64,000 bases of DNA from Duganella fentianensis (GTDB taxonomy: Bacteria; Pseudomonadota; Gammaproteobacteria; Burkholderiales; Burkholderiaceae_D), in contig NZ_WWCL01000003.1 in the NCBI RefSeq assembly GCF_009857835.1, positions 806,001-870,000 on the forward strand, written 5' to 3'. A program made the translations under genes and the position numbers. How positions within the stretch are numbered: position 1 is the stretch's first letter; every line of letters starts with the position of its first letter. This document shows positions 1 through 7,540 of the stretch, in pieces. Under the pieces are notes generated by a model, which saw nothing but the letters and a program-made list of their open reading frames with translations, did no database searches and was not told where the DNA came from.

Positions 1-469
1 CAACTACAACAAGGTGGAAGTGGTGAAGATCAATCAGGCGCCTAAACAGCTGCTGCCACAGACGCTGCTGGATCAGACGGCGATCTCCGATCTGGAAACA
101 GCTTCGCCGAAACTGCGCCTGAATCTGGGCGCGCTGTGGAAGATCGGTAACTGGACGGTCAACCTGCGCGAAGCTATCTATGGTCCGTCGTCCAACTACG
201 GCAGCGAAGATGGTTCGGTGTATCACAAGAACGAAATCTCGACCACGGCGATTACCGATCTGGAAGTGGGCTACAAGATCAACAAGGACTGGTCGCTGGC
301 AGTTGGTGCCAACAATCTGTTCAACAAGTATCCGGACGGGATCAATCCGCTGCTGCTGGCGGACCAGCGTGCCGCCGGCGACAATGCGGCGGTGACGGTG
401 CTGCCTTCGTTCTCGCCGTTCGGCATCAACGGCGGCTACTACTACGTGCGGGCTAACTACAAGTTCTAA
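1..469 (+). CDS. TonB-dependent receptor, C-terminal fragment (cut by window edge)
   Basis: The reading frame is open from base 2 and already in mid-gene at the window edge, so the 5' part lies outside. The visible 155 residues alternate polar and hydrophobic residues as in outer-membrane beta-strands. They contain the typical last-but-one block (KDWSLAVGANNLFNKYPDG) and end in an aromatic strand, YYYVRANYKF, with terminal Phe, as expected for Bam-inserted TonB-dependent receptors. The substrate cannot be read from this end. An intrinsic terminator follows 25 bases after the stop, so the receptor gene probably ends its own transcription unit. Confidence 0.9.
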   Translation, partial: NYNKVEVVKINQAPKQLLPQTLLDQTAISDLETASPKLRLNLGALWKIGNWTVNLREAIYGPSSNYGSEDGSVYHKNEISTTAITDLEVGYKINKDWSLAVGANNLFNKYPDGINPLLLADQRAAGDNAAVTVLPSFSPFGINGGYYYVRANYKF

Positions 470-493
470 GCCTGTCCGCAATCAGCGTGCCTG

Positions 494-525
494 ACGGCCG
501 CCAGCGCAAGCTGGTGGCCGTTTTT
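494..525 (+). terminator. Intrinsic terminator after the first TonB-dependent receptor
   Basis: A 12-bp stem (494-505 with 510-521, one G-T wobble) closes a GCAA tetraloop and is followed by TTTTTC. It lies directly after the receptor stop codon. Confidence 0.85.
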
Positions 526-566
526 CTTTGGGTGTAGCATGGCGCCTTCTGTGGGAGACTCTAGCG

Positions 567-1499
567 ATGCTGAAAAAAATGCGTAAAACCCTGCTGGCTG
601 CTGCCGTTGCCGGCAATGTGGGAGCGGCCGCCGTCATTGGCAGTGATGCCCGCGTGACCGTGCCTATGAGCTTGCAGGATTATCTGGCATTGCACGGCCC
701 TGCGCCCGGTGCACACGTGGCCTATGGCGCGGCGCCATCGCAGTATGGCGAGCTGTTTGTGCCGGCCGGTGGCGGCCCGTTCCCGCTGGCCGTGATCATC
801 CATGGCGGCTGCTGGACCAAGGAGTTCGGCGGGATCAGCCAGATGCGCAATATGGCGGGGGCGCTGACGCAGCAGGGCATCGCCGTGTGGAATGTCGAGT
901 ACCGCCGCTTTGACGAAGCGGGCGGCGGCTATCCCGGCATGTATCAGGATGTGGCGAGCGCCATGGATAGGCTGCGCCAGCTGGCGCCCCAGCATCAGCT
1001 GGATTTGCAGCGCATCGTGCTGGTGGGGCATTCGGCCGGTGGCCATCTGGCCCAGTGGGCCGCCGCGCGTGCGCGCCTGCCGCACAGTAGCGCGCTGTAT
1101 GTGGCGCAGCCGCTGGCTGTGCCGGTGGTGATCAGTCTGGGCGGACTGGCCGATCTGCGCAATGAGGAACGCCTGATCAAGACCAGCTGCGACCGCGACA
1201 TGGTGCAGCTGACCGGCACGCCGAGCGCCGGCCGCCCCGACGTGTTCAGCGACACCTCGCCGGCAGAAATGCTGCCGGCCGGTGTGCGCACAGTGCTGAT
1301 TCATGGTGAACTCGATGTGATTGCGCCGACCCGCGTAGGGCAGGACTATGCACGCCGCGCGCAGGCGGCCGGCGATGCGGCGGAAGTGATCGTGCTGCCC
1401 GGTGCCAGCCACTACGACGAAGTGGCAGCCAGTTCGCGCGCATGGCTGATCGTGGGCGGCCAGATCCGCCGTGCGCTGGGGCTGGCGCCGCTGCCCTGA
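567..1499 (+). CDS. Exported alpha/beta hydrolase (BD-FAE / kynurenine-formamidase-like)
   Basis: A 310-residue serine hydrolase. The start at 567 is preferred over an in-frame ATG at 528 because GGGAG precedes it and the protein then begins with a signal-like segment (MLKKMRKTLLAAAVAGNVGAAA). HGGCW is the HGG oxyanion-hole motif, GHSAGGH carries the nucleophile serine, HGELDVIAP the acid, and GASHYDE the histidine. This layout is that of the esterase/formamidase branch (dienelactone hydrolase or BD-FAE types); the substrate is unknown. The stop lies inside a CTGAG pentamer array and the gene faces the MazG-like gene. Confidence 0.8.
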   Translation: MLKKMRKTLLAAAVAGNVGAAAVIGSDARVTVPMSLQDYLALHGPAPGAHVAYGAAPSQYGELFVPAGGGPFPLAVIIHGGCWTKEFGGISQMRNMAGALTQQGIAVWNVEYRRFDEAGGGYPGMYQDVASAMDRLRQLAPQHQLDLQRIVLVGHSAGGHLAQWAAARARLPHSSALYVAQPLAVPVVISLGGLADLRNEERLIKTSCDRDMVQLTGTPSAGRPDVFSDTSPAEMLPAGVRTVLIHGELDVIAPTRVGQDYARRAQAAGDAAEVIVLPGASHYDEVAASSRAWLIVGGQIRRALGLAPLP

Positions 1500-1530
1500 G
1501 CTGAGCTGAGCTGAGCTGAGCTGAGCGGAG
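1496..1530. repeat. CTGAG pentanucleotide tandem repeat between convergent genes
   Basis: Six perfect CTGAG copies (1496-1525) plus a degenerate CGGAG. The first copy supplies the TGA stop of the hydrolase. Because the unit is 5 bp, the array places TGA in all three plus-strand frames. The MazG-like gene stops at 1532 on the other strand. Confidence 0.9.
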
Positions 1531-1531
1531 C

Positions 1532-1900
1532 CTAGTAGCGGTCGTACTTGCGGGCGTCGCCCTGCACCTGCGCGGCCGGATACTTCTGCGCATTCAGGGC
1601 GATCTTTTCCAGCGCGGCGGCATGCAGGTCTACCCCTGTCTGGTCGGCCAGTTGCACCAGATAGAGCAGCACATCGGCCAGTTCATGGCGGATGCCGGTG
1701 CGGGCCTGTTCGTCGAGTTCGTGCGCGGCGCCCGTTACCAGCCACTGGAAGTGCTCCATCAGTTCGGCCGCTTCGACGGAGAGGGCCATGGCCAGGTTCT
1801 TGGGCGTGTGGAAGGCTTGCCACTGGCGTTCGCTGGCAAACTGGCGGGTCAGGTCGCGCAGGGCGAGCAGGCTATCCTGGGGCGGGCTGGAGCTGGTCAT
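1532..1900 (-). CDS. MazG-like nucleotide pyrophosphohydrolase
   Basis: A 122-residue all-alpha NTP pyrophosphatase of the MazG / RS21-C6 / dCTPase type, which hydrolyses (d)NTPs to NMP and pyrophosphate as a nucleotide-pool cleaner. The diagnostic EAAE...ELAD pair (ExxE then ExxD, roughly residues 46-49 and 76-79) gives the Mg-binding site, and the length fits single-domain members. The start MTSSSPP at 1900 is chosen because the family fold begins shortly after it; the longer upstream reading frame is antisense to the next gene. No strong Shine-Dalgarno is visible. The exact nucleotide preference cannot be read. Confidence 0.85.
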   Translation of the reverse strand: MTSSSPPQDSLLALRDLTRQFASERQWQAFHTPKNLAMALSVEAAELMEHFQWLVTGAAHELDEQARTGIRHELADVLLYLVQLADQTGVDLHAAALEKIALNAQKYPAAQVQGDARKYDRY

Positions 1901-2095
1901 GATGTCGTGTTCAAGGTGTGAGCGGACGCCGCAAGGCGAGGCCAGATGATAGCACCGGCGCTGCCCCGCCTGCGCCGCTGATGGCGTTTTTGCACCATTC
2001 ACTCCCCGTTTTCTACCGTTCGTCGCTTTTGCCCCCCGTTCCGGCGCCTGCTTTCCTATAGTGGCGACACTATTCAATAAGGGGGAACATCTATC

Positions 2096-2968
2096 ATGCG
2101 TAAAGCTATTTCTCTGGCCGTACTGGCTGCCTGTGCATCGCTGGCCGGTTGCGCCATCGTGGTGATACCGGACGATGGCGGCGGCACCCGTGTCACCAGT
2201 GTGTTCGGCAGCTCGGGCGTGCAGGGTAATGGCCAGACGGTGATCGAACAGCGTCCTGCGGTCGATGCCGACAGCATCGATATCAACGGCCCGCTGCAGG
2301 TGGAAGTCAAAGTGGGCAGTGCCGCCGGCCTGCAGGTGGAAGGTGACAGCAATCTGCTGCCCATGGTGCGTACCGATGCCAGCGGCGGGCTGCTGCGCGT
2401 CTGGGTCGATGGCAAGGTGAATAGCAGCAATGCGCTGCGCGTGACCTACACCACGCCCGCCCTGCGCCAGATCCAGAGCAATGGTTCCGGACGTCTGACC
2501 GTCACGGGCCTGAATGGCGGCGCCCTGACCCTGAGCCAGAACGGCTCGCGTCAGGTGCAGCTGGCTGGTCACGTGAGCCGCCTGGAAGCCCGTCTGAATG
2601 GTTCCGGCAGCGTGACGGCAGCGGGCCTGCAGAGCGGCAGCACTACGGCCAGCCTGCATGGTTCGGGCAAGCTCGATCTGGGCCGCGTCGATGGCGACCG
2701 GCTGGAACTCGATGTGCGCGGTTCCGGCGGCGTGAACGCCAGCGGCATGGTGCGCAATATGAATGTGCGTGTGTATGGTTCGGGCAGCGCCAGTCTGGCC
2801 GGTCTGCAGAGCCAGAGCGCAGAACTGGTGACCTATGGATCGGGCAGCATCACGGCGGCCGTCAGCCAGTCGCTGGTGGCTTCGTCCAACGGTTCCGGCT
2901 ATGTAACGGTGTACGGCAATCCTTTGCAGCGCAATATCAGCGGCCGCAATGTCACGCTGATGCAGTAA
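2096..2968 (+). CDS. Lipoprotein with GIN/DUF2807 beta-helix domain
   Basis: A 290-residue lipoprotein. The signal peptide ends in the lipobox LAGC (Cys19). The rest is a right-handed beta-helix-like DUF2807 (GIN, head of putative adhesins) with a recurring turn in which Gly-Ser-Gly is preceded by Asn, His, Arg or Tyr (NGSGR, NGSGS, HGSGK, RGSGG, YGSGS, YGSGS, NGSGY). GGGGG at the SD position and ATG at 2096 give a clear start. The domain is common in Bacteroidetes and Proteobacteria envelope proteins, but its molecular role is not established. The 3' end overlaps the convergent hydrolase gene by 17 bases. A second DUF2807 protein lies at 6344. Confidence 0.85.
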   Translation: MRKAISLAVLAACASLAGCAIVVIPDDGGGTRVTSVFGSSGVQGNGQTVIEQRPAVDADSIDINGPLQVEVKVGSAAGLQVEGDSNLLPMVRTDASGGLLRVWVDGKVNSSNALRVTYTTPALRQIQSNGSGRLTVTGLNGGALTLSQNGSRQVQLAGHVSRLEARLNGSGSVTAAGLQSGSTTASLHGSGKLDLGRVDGDRLELDVRGSGGVNASGMVRNMNVRVYGSGSASLAGLQSQSAELVTYGSGSITAAVSQSLVASSNGSGYVTVYGNPLQRNISGRNVTLMQ

Positions 2969-3926
2969 GTCTGACGCCTGCCGCGCCGCGCTGTGCCAGT
3001 TGCTGGCGGAAGGCGCGGTAGTCGGCAGCGCAGCGGCGCGGTGCTTCCAGCATGGGCAGGTGGCCGATATCGGCCATCATGATGCTATGGTGTTCTGCAT
3101 ACAGCGCGGCCAGTGCGGCGGCACCGGCCGGATGCAGGATGCGGTCGCGCTCACCCCAGACGATCAGGGCCGGCGTGCCGAGGGTGCGGTACTGCTGTTC
3201 CAGCAGGGGCGAAGCCGCCACCTGCTGCATGATCTTTTCGTGTAGGCCAAAGTCGGCCGCTGCGCGGCGTGCCAGTGCCGTACGCACGGCATACGGCAGG
3301 AAGAAATGGCGGTGGCGCGAATACGCCAGCATCTGGCTGAAATCTGCTTCCTCACGCACCAGCAGGGGCAGGGCACCGCTATCGCGGTAGCCGCGCAGCG
3401 CCTGCGAATCCTGCGCTGCCGCCGTGCCGGCTGCGTCGAGCAGCCACAGGCTGGCCACCCGTTCAGGGTAGCGCGCGGCAAACTGCGCGACGATGAAACC
3501 GCCCATGGAATTCCCGCCCAGATGCACCGGCCCCGGCCCGGCATGGCGCTCGAGGAAGGTGCGCAGATGCTCGACCTGATCGGCTATGCTGTAATGCCCT
3601 AGCGGGTCACGTCCCGCTTCGCCGAAGCCGGGCAAATCGGGCAGCAGCACGCGGTAGTGCGGTGTCAGATAGGGCGCGATGCGGGTGAAATTATCCTTGT
3701 CGGCGCCAAAGCCATGCACCAGTACCAGCACCTCGCCGGCACCACCCTGCAGAAAAGGCATGGCCTCGTCCGCGCCATGGCGGCGCAGACCGCAACGGGC
3801 GCGCTCCAGCGCCATGGCAGCACGGGCCATGGGCAGCGGCGCGATCCGCTCGGCGGCCAGCAGCAGGAGCAGCAGAAGCGCCGGTACGGACAGCAGGACA
3901 GCAAGCGACAGGGACGTCATACTCAT
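2952..3926 (-). CDS. Membrane-anchored alpha/beta hydrolase
   Basis: A 324-residue protein with an N-terminal hydrophobic helix (SLAVLLSVPALLLLLLLAAE) followed by an alpha/beta-hydrolase fold: HGFGADKDNF (oxyanion loop), GNSMGGFI (nucleophile elbow), WGERDRILHP (acid) and GHLPMLEAP (histidine). This order resembles lipases and MhpC/BphD-like hydrolases, including Moraxella-type lipases with a single membrane anchor. The start may be 3926 or 3920. It overlaps the convergent DUF2807 gene by 17 bp. An ester substrate is likely but cannot be named. Confidence 0.8.
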   Translation of the reverse strand: MSMTSLSLAVLLSVPALLLLLLLAAERIAPLPMARAAMALERARCGLRRHGADEAMPFLQGGAGEVLVLVHGFGADKDNFTRIAPYLTPHYRVLLPDLPGFGEAGRDPLGHYSIADQVEHLRTFLERHAGPGPVHLGGNSMGGFIVAQFAARYPERVASLWLLDAAGTAAAQDSQALRGYRDSGALPLLVREEADFSQMLAYSRHRHFFLPYAVRTALARRAAADFGLHEKIMQQVAASPLLEQQYRTLGTPALIVWGERDRILHPAGAAALAALYAEHHSIMMADIGHLPMLEAPRRCAADYRAFRQQLAQRGAAGVRLTASA

Positions 3927-3985
3927 TCAATCAGCCTCGGGATGGGCGCCGCGCGGGCGCGGGCAGGACAGACAGCATGGCAGCA

Positions 3986-6268
3986 TTATGCCAGCTCGCC
4001 ATTCTGCAGTTTCTGGATCAGGGCAGGCAGCGGCATGGGTTTGGCGTACAGATAGCCCTGCATGCAGGCGCAGGCATTGGAGATCAGGAATTCGGCCTGG
4101 GCCAGCGTTTCCACCCCTTCCGCTACCACGCGCAGGCCGAGGTGGCTGGCCATGGCCAGTATCGACTGCACCAGTGCGGCGCTGCTGGCGTCATCCGGCG
4201 TATCGATGATGAAGCTGCGGTCGATTTTCAGTTCGTACAGCGGCATTTTCTTCAGGTAGGCCAGACTCGAATAGCCGGTGCCGAAATCGTCGATGGAGAA
4301 GCGCAGTCCCATGGCCGACAGCTGGTGCATGCGGGCGATGGTTTCTTCCATCTTGTCGATCAGCAGGCCTTCCGTCACTTCCAGTACCAGCAGGTGGGCC
4401 GGTGCGCCCGTCTCGGCCAGTGTGCGCGCTACCAGATCGACGAAATTGGCCTGACGGAACTGGGTCGGGCTGACGTTGACGGACAGCGGCAGCGTATGTC
4501 CGGCTTCCTGCAGGCGCAGCACGGCATAGCAGGCCTGACGTAGTGCCCAGGTGCCCAGTGCCACGATCAGGCCCGACTCTTCCGCCACGGGGATGAAGAT
4601 GTGCGGCGGTACCATGTCGCCGTTTTCTACCGGCCAGCGCATCAGCAGCTCGCCACCGATGGCGCGGCCGTTGCGGTCCACCTGCGCCTGCACATACATC
4701 TGCAGCACGCCGCTATTCAGGGCCACGCCCAGTTCGTGCTCGATATTCAGGCGGCGTTCCACGTCGGCCTGCATGGCCGCTTCGAAGAAGGCCACACCGT
4801 TGCGGCCCGAGGCTTTGGCGCGGTACATGGCCGTATCGGCTTCGCGCAGCAGGTCGTGCGCCGTCTTGCCCGTGCGCGGCAGCATGGTCACACCTATGCT
4901 GGCGGTGGAGTTGTAGATATGGCCTTCGACTTCCAGCTCTTCGCTCAGGGCCAGCCGCACTTTTTCCGCCACCGTCAGGGCGGCGTGGGTGGCCACCGGC
5001 AGGTCGTGCGCCAGATGGCCCAGCAGCACGACGAATTCGTCGCCGCCGATGCGGGCCACGGTATCGGCCTTGCGCATCAGCTGGCTCAGGCGCTCGGCAG
5101 CATTGCGCAGCACCGTGTCGCCTATGGTGTGGCCGCGTGCATCGTTGATGGTCTTGAAGCGATCCAGGTCGATGAACATCACGGCGCTGTAGGTGCCGCC
5201 GCGGCGCGACGAGGCCAGCAGCTTTTCCAGATTGTCCATCAGCATGCGGCGGTTGGGCAGCCCGGTCAGCACATCGTAGTAGGCCAGCTGGTGAATGTCG
5301 TCCTGCGACTTTTTACGCTCGGTGATATCGCGTTCCACTGCCACCCAGTGGGTGTTCACGCCTGCTTCGTCGGTGAAGGGCACCAGATCCGTCTCGACCC
5401 AGTAGGCTTCGCCCGTCTTGGTGTAGTTCAGCAGTTCGGCCCGCACCGGCTCGTTGTGCGCCATGGCTTCGCTGATCTTGGCCAGCACGGCTTCTTCCGT
5501 TTCCGGTCCGCGCAGCAAACGCAGGCTGCGGCCCATGACTTCATGGCGGCGGTAGCCGTTGCGCCGCTCGAAAGCTTCGTTGACGAAGATGATGTGCTGG
5601 GTGGCTTCGGCCGCATCGCCCGGCTTGTCCACTTCGGCAATCAGGATCATGTCGTTCAGGCGCGATACGGCGACAGCCGTCAGGCGCAGTTCGGCGTTCA
5701 GCACGGACAGTTCGTTCTGGCGTTCCTGCAGCTGCTCGAAGGATTTTCCCAGATGGCGCAGCAGCACGGCACAGGACAGCGTCAGCACGGCCGTCATGAA
5801 CATGAAGTTGATGGAGATGATGGCGGCCTTGAGGAAGGCGTGATTGGGAATGCCTTCGATCTGCAGCTTGGAGTTGGCATCGAAGCCCAGCACCATCACC
5901 ACCAGCCCGGCCAGAGCCAGCGTGCCCAGTGCAGGGCGCAAGCCCAGCAGCAGTGCCGCCAGCACGGGGATGGCCATCAGATAGATCTGGCTGACAGGGC
6001 CGACCTTGAGCAGCAGGGCGATGCCGACGATGAAGGCGATGGCGAGGAAATTCAGCACCCTGACCGTGTAGGCCAGGCTATGCCAGCGCCAGATCAGGGT
6101 GAGCCAGACGATGGCCCCCACATCGGTGACCACGATGGACCACATGCCTTCGCTGACCGCCAGCAGTACACTGGGGATAGCGGTAATCGCTCCCAGTACC
6201 AGTACCACCAGGAGCAAGCGGGAAAATACCTGCGCACGCCAGTGCGCAATATCGTTCGGTACAGCCAC
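3986..6268 (-). CDS. Membrane PAS-GGDEF-EAL cyclic-di-GMP enzyme
   Basis: A 760-residue inner-membrane protein. Residues 1-170 contain five or six hydrophobic helices; a coiled linker precedes a PAS domain (about 195-315). The diguanylate cyclase domain has intact GGDEF (408-412) and an RxxD inhibitory I-site (RKAD, 399-402) exactly five residues upstream. The phosphodiesterase domain reads ELL (540-542) instead of EAL, but keeps NVSP, the LEVTE block, DDFGTGYSS (660-668), KID and EGVE (717-720), so it is probably catalytic. Such hybrids usually make or degrade c-di-GMP in response to a membrane or PAS signal; the dominant activity cannot be told here. The gene is monocistronic on its strand. 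Confidence 0.93.
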   Translation of the reverse strand: MAVPNDIAHWRAQVFSRLLLVVLVLGAITAIPSVLLAVSEGMWSIVVTDVGAIVWLTLIWRWHSLAYTVRVLNFLAIAFIVGIALLLKVGPVSQIYLMAIPVLAALLLGLRPALGTLALAGLVVMVLGFDANSKLQIEGIPNHAFLKAAIISINFMFMTAVLTLSCAVLLRHLGKSFEQLQERQNELSVLNAELRLTAVAVSRLNDMILIAEVDKPGDAAEATQHIIFVNEAFERRNGYRRHEVMGRSLRLLRGPETEEAVLAKISEAMAHNEPVRAELLNYTKTGEAYWVETDLVPFTDEAGVNTHWVAVERDITERKKSQDDIHQLAYYDVLTGLPNRRMLMDNLEKLLASSRRGGTYSAVMFIDLDRFKTINDARGHTIGDTVLRNAAERLSQLMRKADTVARIGGDEFVVLLGHLAHDLPVATHAALTVAEKVRLALSEELEVEGHIYNSTASIGVTMLPRTGKTAHDLLREADTAMYRAKASGRNGVAFFEAAMQADVERRLNIEHELGVALNSGVLQMYVQAQVDRNGRAIGGELLMRWPVENGDMVPPHIFIPVAEESGLIVALGTWALRQACYAVLRLQEAGHTLPLSVNVSPTQFRQANFVDLVARTLAETGAPAHLLVLEVTEGLLIDKMEETIARMHQLSAMGLRFSIDDFGTGYSSLAYLKKMPLYELKIDRSFIIDTPDDASSAALVQSILAMASHLGLRVVAEGVETLAQAEFLISNACACMQGYLYAKPMPLPALIQKLQNGELA

Positions 6269-6343
6269 CTATGCAGCCTCCGGATTTTGTTACGAGCCTA
6301 TTGAAAGATAGTACCCGCAAACTCCGGAGCTGTCAGTAAAGCA

Positions 6344-6964
6344 TTAATCCTTGGCGGAAACGCTTCCTATGCCGGAGACGGACTTGTTGACGCTTTTCGG
6401 ATGGCCGTAGTAGCCCAGATCGCCCATGCCTTTGGCGATCACGTTGAGGGTATCGCTGGCGTAGACGTTGACGGCACCTATGCCTTCGAAATTCACGTCG
6501 ACGCGTTTGGCCTGCAGGGCTTTGGTATCGAGCTCGCCCACGCCCTTGGCGTTGATGCGCAGATAGTCGATCTTGCCTTTGGCTACCAGATGGCCGGCGC
6601 CCTGAAAGCCGATGTCGAGGCGCTCGCCCTGGATGTTGTTGAGTATGGTTTCACCGGCACCCTGTACTTTCAGGCGGCTCAGTGCCGGCAAGGACACTTT
6701 GACGAGGGGGTTGCCTTTGACGCTGTTGAATTCACGCTCGCTGGTGGTAATCCGCAGCTCTTTTTCCACCACTTCCGTGCGCAGGCTGGCGATGAATTTT
6801 TCGTCGCCGCTGATCTGCAGGGACTGGCTGCTGCCTACTTCCACCGTCAGGGAAAATCCGCCCTGGGTGCTGATGGCGATAAACGGCGGCAGGCTGCGGC
6901 TTTCCTGGGCTGCCTCAACATTCAGACTCAGCAGCGCAACTGCTACGGCGATGAAATGACGCAT
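6344..6964 (-). CDS. Exported GIN/DUF2807-domain protein
   Basis: A 206-residue protein with a signal peptide (cut likely after NVEA) and a DUF2807 domain showing the typical start (GGFSLTVEVGSSQSLQISGD) and beta-helix rungs with G-x-G turns (QGAGE, QGAGH, KGVGE, EGIGA, KGMGD, SGIGS). Unlike the lipoprotein at 2096 there is no lipobox, so it is probably periplasmic or secreted. GGAGG precedes the ATG. Function unknown; the pair may reflect envelope or adhesion roles. Confidence 0.85.
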   Translation of the reverse strand: MRHFIAVAVALLSLNVEAAQESRSLPPFIAISTQGGFSLTVEVGSSQSLQISGDEKFIASLRTEVVEKELRITTSEREFNSVKGNPLVKVSLPALSRLKVQGAGETILNNIQGERLDIGFQGAGHLVAKGKIDYLRINAKGVGELDTKALQAKRVDVNFEGIGAVNVYASDTLNVIAKGMGDLGYYGHPKSVNKSVSGIGSVSAKD

Positions 6965-7070
6965 ACTCCCTCCTGATGAAATTACAAATTGTACAATGTT
7001 GTTCAGGATTCAGGTGTTGCGCCGCCACGACGCTCAGCACATTGCCGGCGCAGCGCGAGTGTCCAAAGCA

Positions 7071-7134
7071 AGGGCAGCCCGGACCCCCGTGACTTTGATC
7101 GAACGCACAAAATCACAGGCGCTGGGGCTGCCCT
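7071..7134. repeat. 10-bp inverted repeat enclosing a nested inverted repeat
   Basis: AGGGCAGCCC (7071-7080) pairs perfectly with GGGCTGCCCT (7125-7134). Inside the 44-base loop, GTGACTTTG and CACAAAATCAC form a second, imperfect stem. It lies in the 194-bp gap downstream of the PsiF gene and upstream of the DUF2807 gene, both on the minus strand. No T-tract follows, so a simple intrinsic terminator is doubtful. Confidence 0.6.
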
Positions 7135-7158
7135 GGCAGCTGAAGCGTGGGCGGGTGC

Positions 7159-7446
7159 TTATTTATTGCTCAGGCACTCTTTCATGAAGGCTTTACGCTC
7201 GTCGCCTTTCTTGCCGGTGGCGTCGGCGTTACATTTTTTCATTTTGTCCTGCTGCGTCATTTTCGGTGCTTCGGCGGCAGGTTTGGCGCTCAGGCATTCT
7301 TTCATGAAGGCTTTGCGCTCGTCGCCCTTTTTGCCGGCAGCGTCGGCATTACAGGTTTTCATCTTGTTCTGCTGGGCAGTCGGCTCGGCTGCATACACGG
7401 CGCCGCTCAGGGACAGGATCAGGCTGGCAACGAACAGTTTTTTCAT
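7159..7446 (-). CDS. PsiF-repeat periplasmic protein
   Basis: A 95-residue exported protein: signal peptide MKKLFVASLILSLSGAVYA, then two near-identical PsiF repeats containing a C-N-x-x-A-x-GKKGDERKAFMKECLS pattern, each with two cysteines. The family is named after the phosphate-starvation-inducible psiF of E. coli; its biochemical role is unknown. GAGGAAGAG stands just before two adjacent ATGs (7449 and 7446); either may be used, and 7446 has the more usual spacing. The longer upstream reading frame has no ribosome site. It follows the halogenase gene on the same strand after about 94 bp. Confidence 0.88.
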   Translation of the reverse strand: MKKLFVASLILSLSGAVYAAEPTAQQNKMKTCNADAAGKKGDERKAFMKECLSAKPAAEAPKMTQQDKMKKCNADATGKKGDERKAFMKECLSNK

Positions 7447-7540
7447 CATCTCTTCCTCGGTATCGTATCGTGGTGGACGGGTCGCGGCTGCAACCACGGC
7501 TTTACTATAACGGACTAGCGCTGCGACCAACAACCACCTT

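Noticed and set aside
4601..6304. 567-codon plus-strand frame antisense to the GGDEF-EAL gene
   Set aside because: Low-complexity His/Gln/Gly-rich translation with no domain; a GC-skew shadow of a certain gene.
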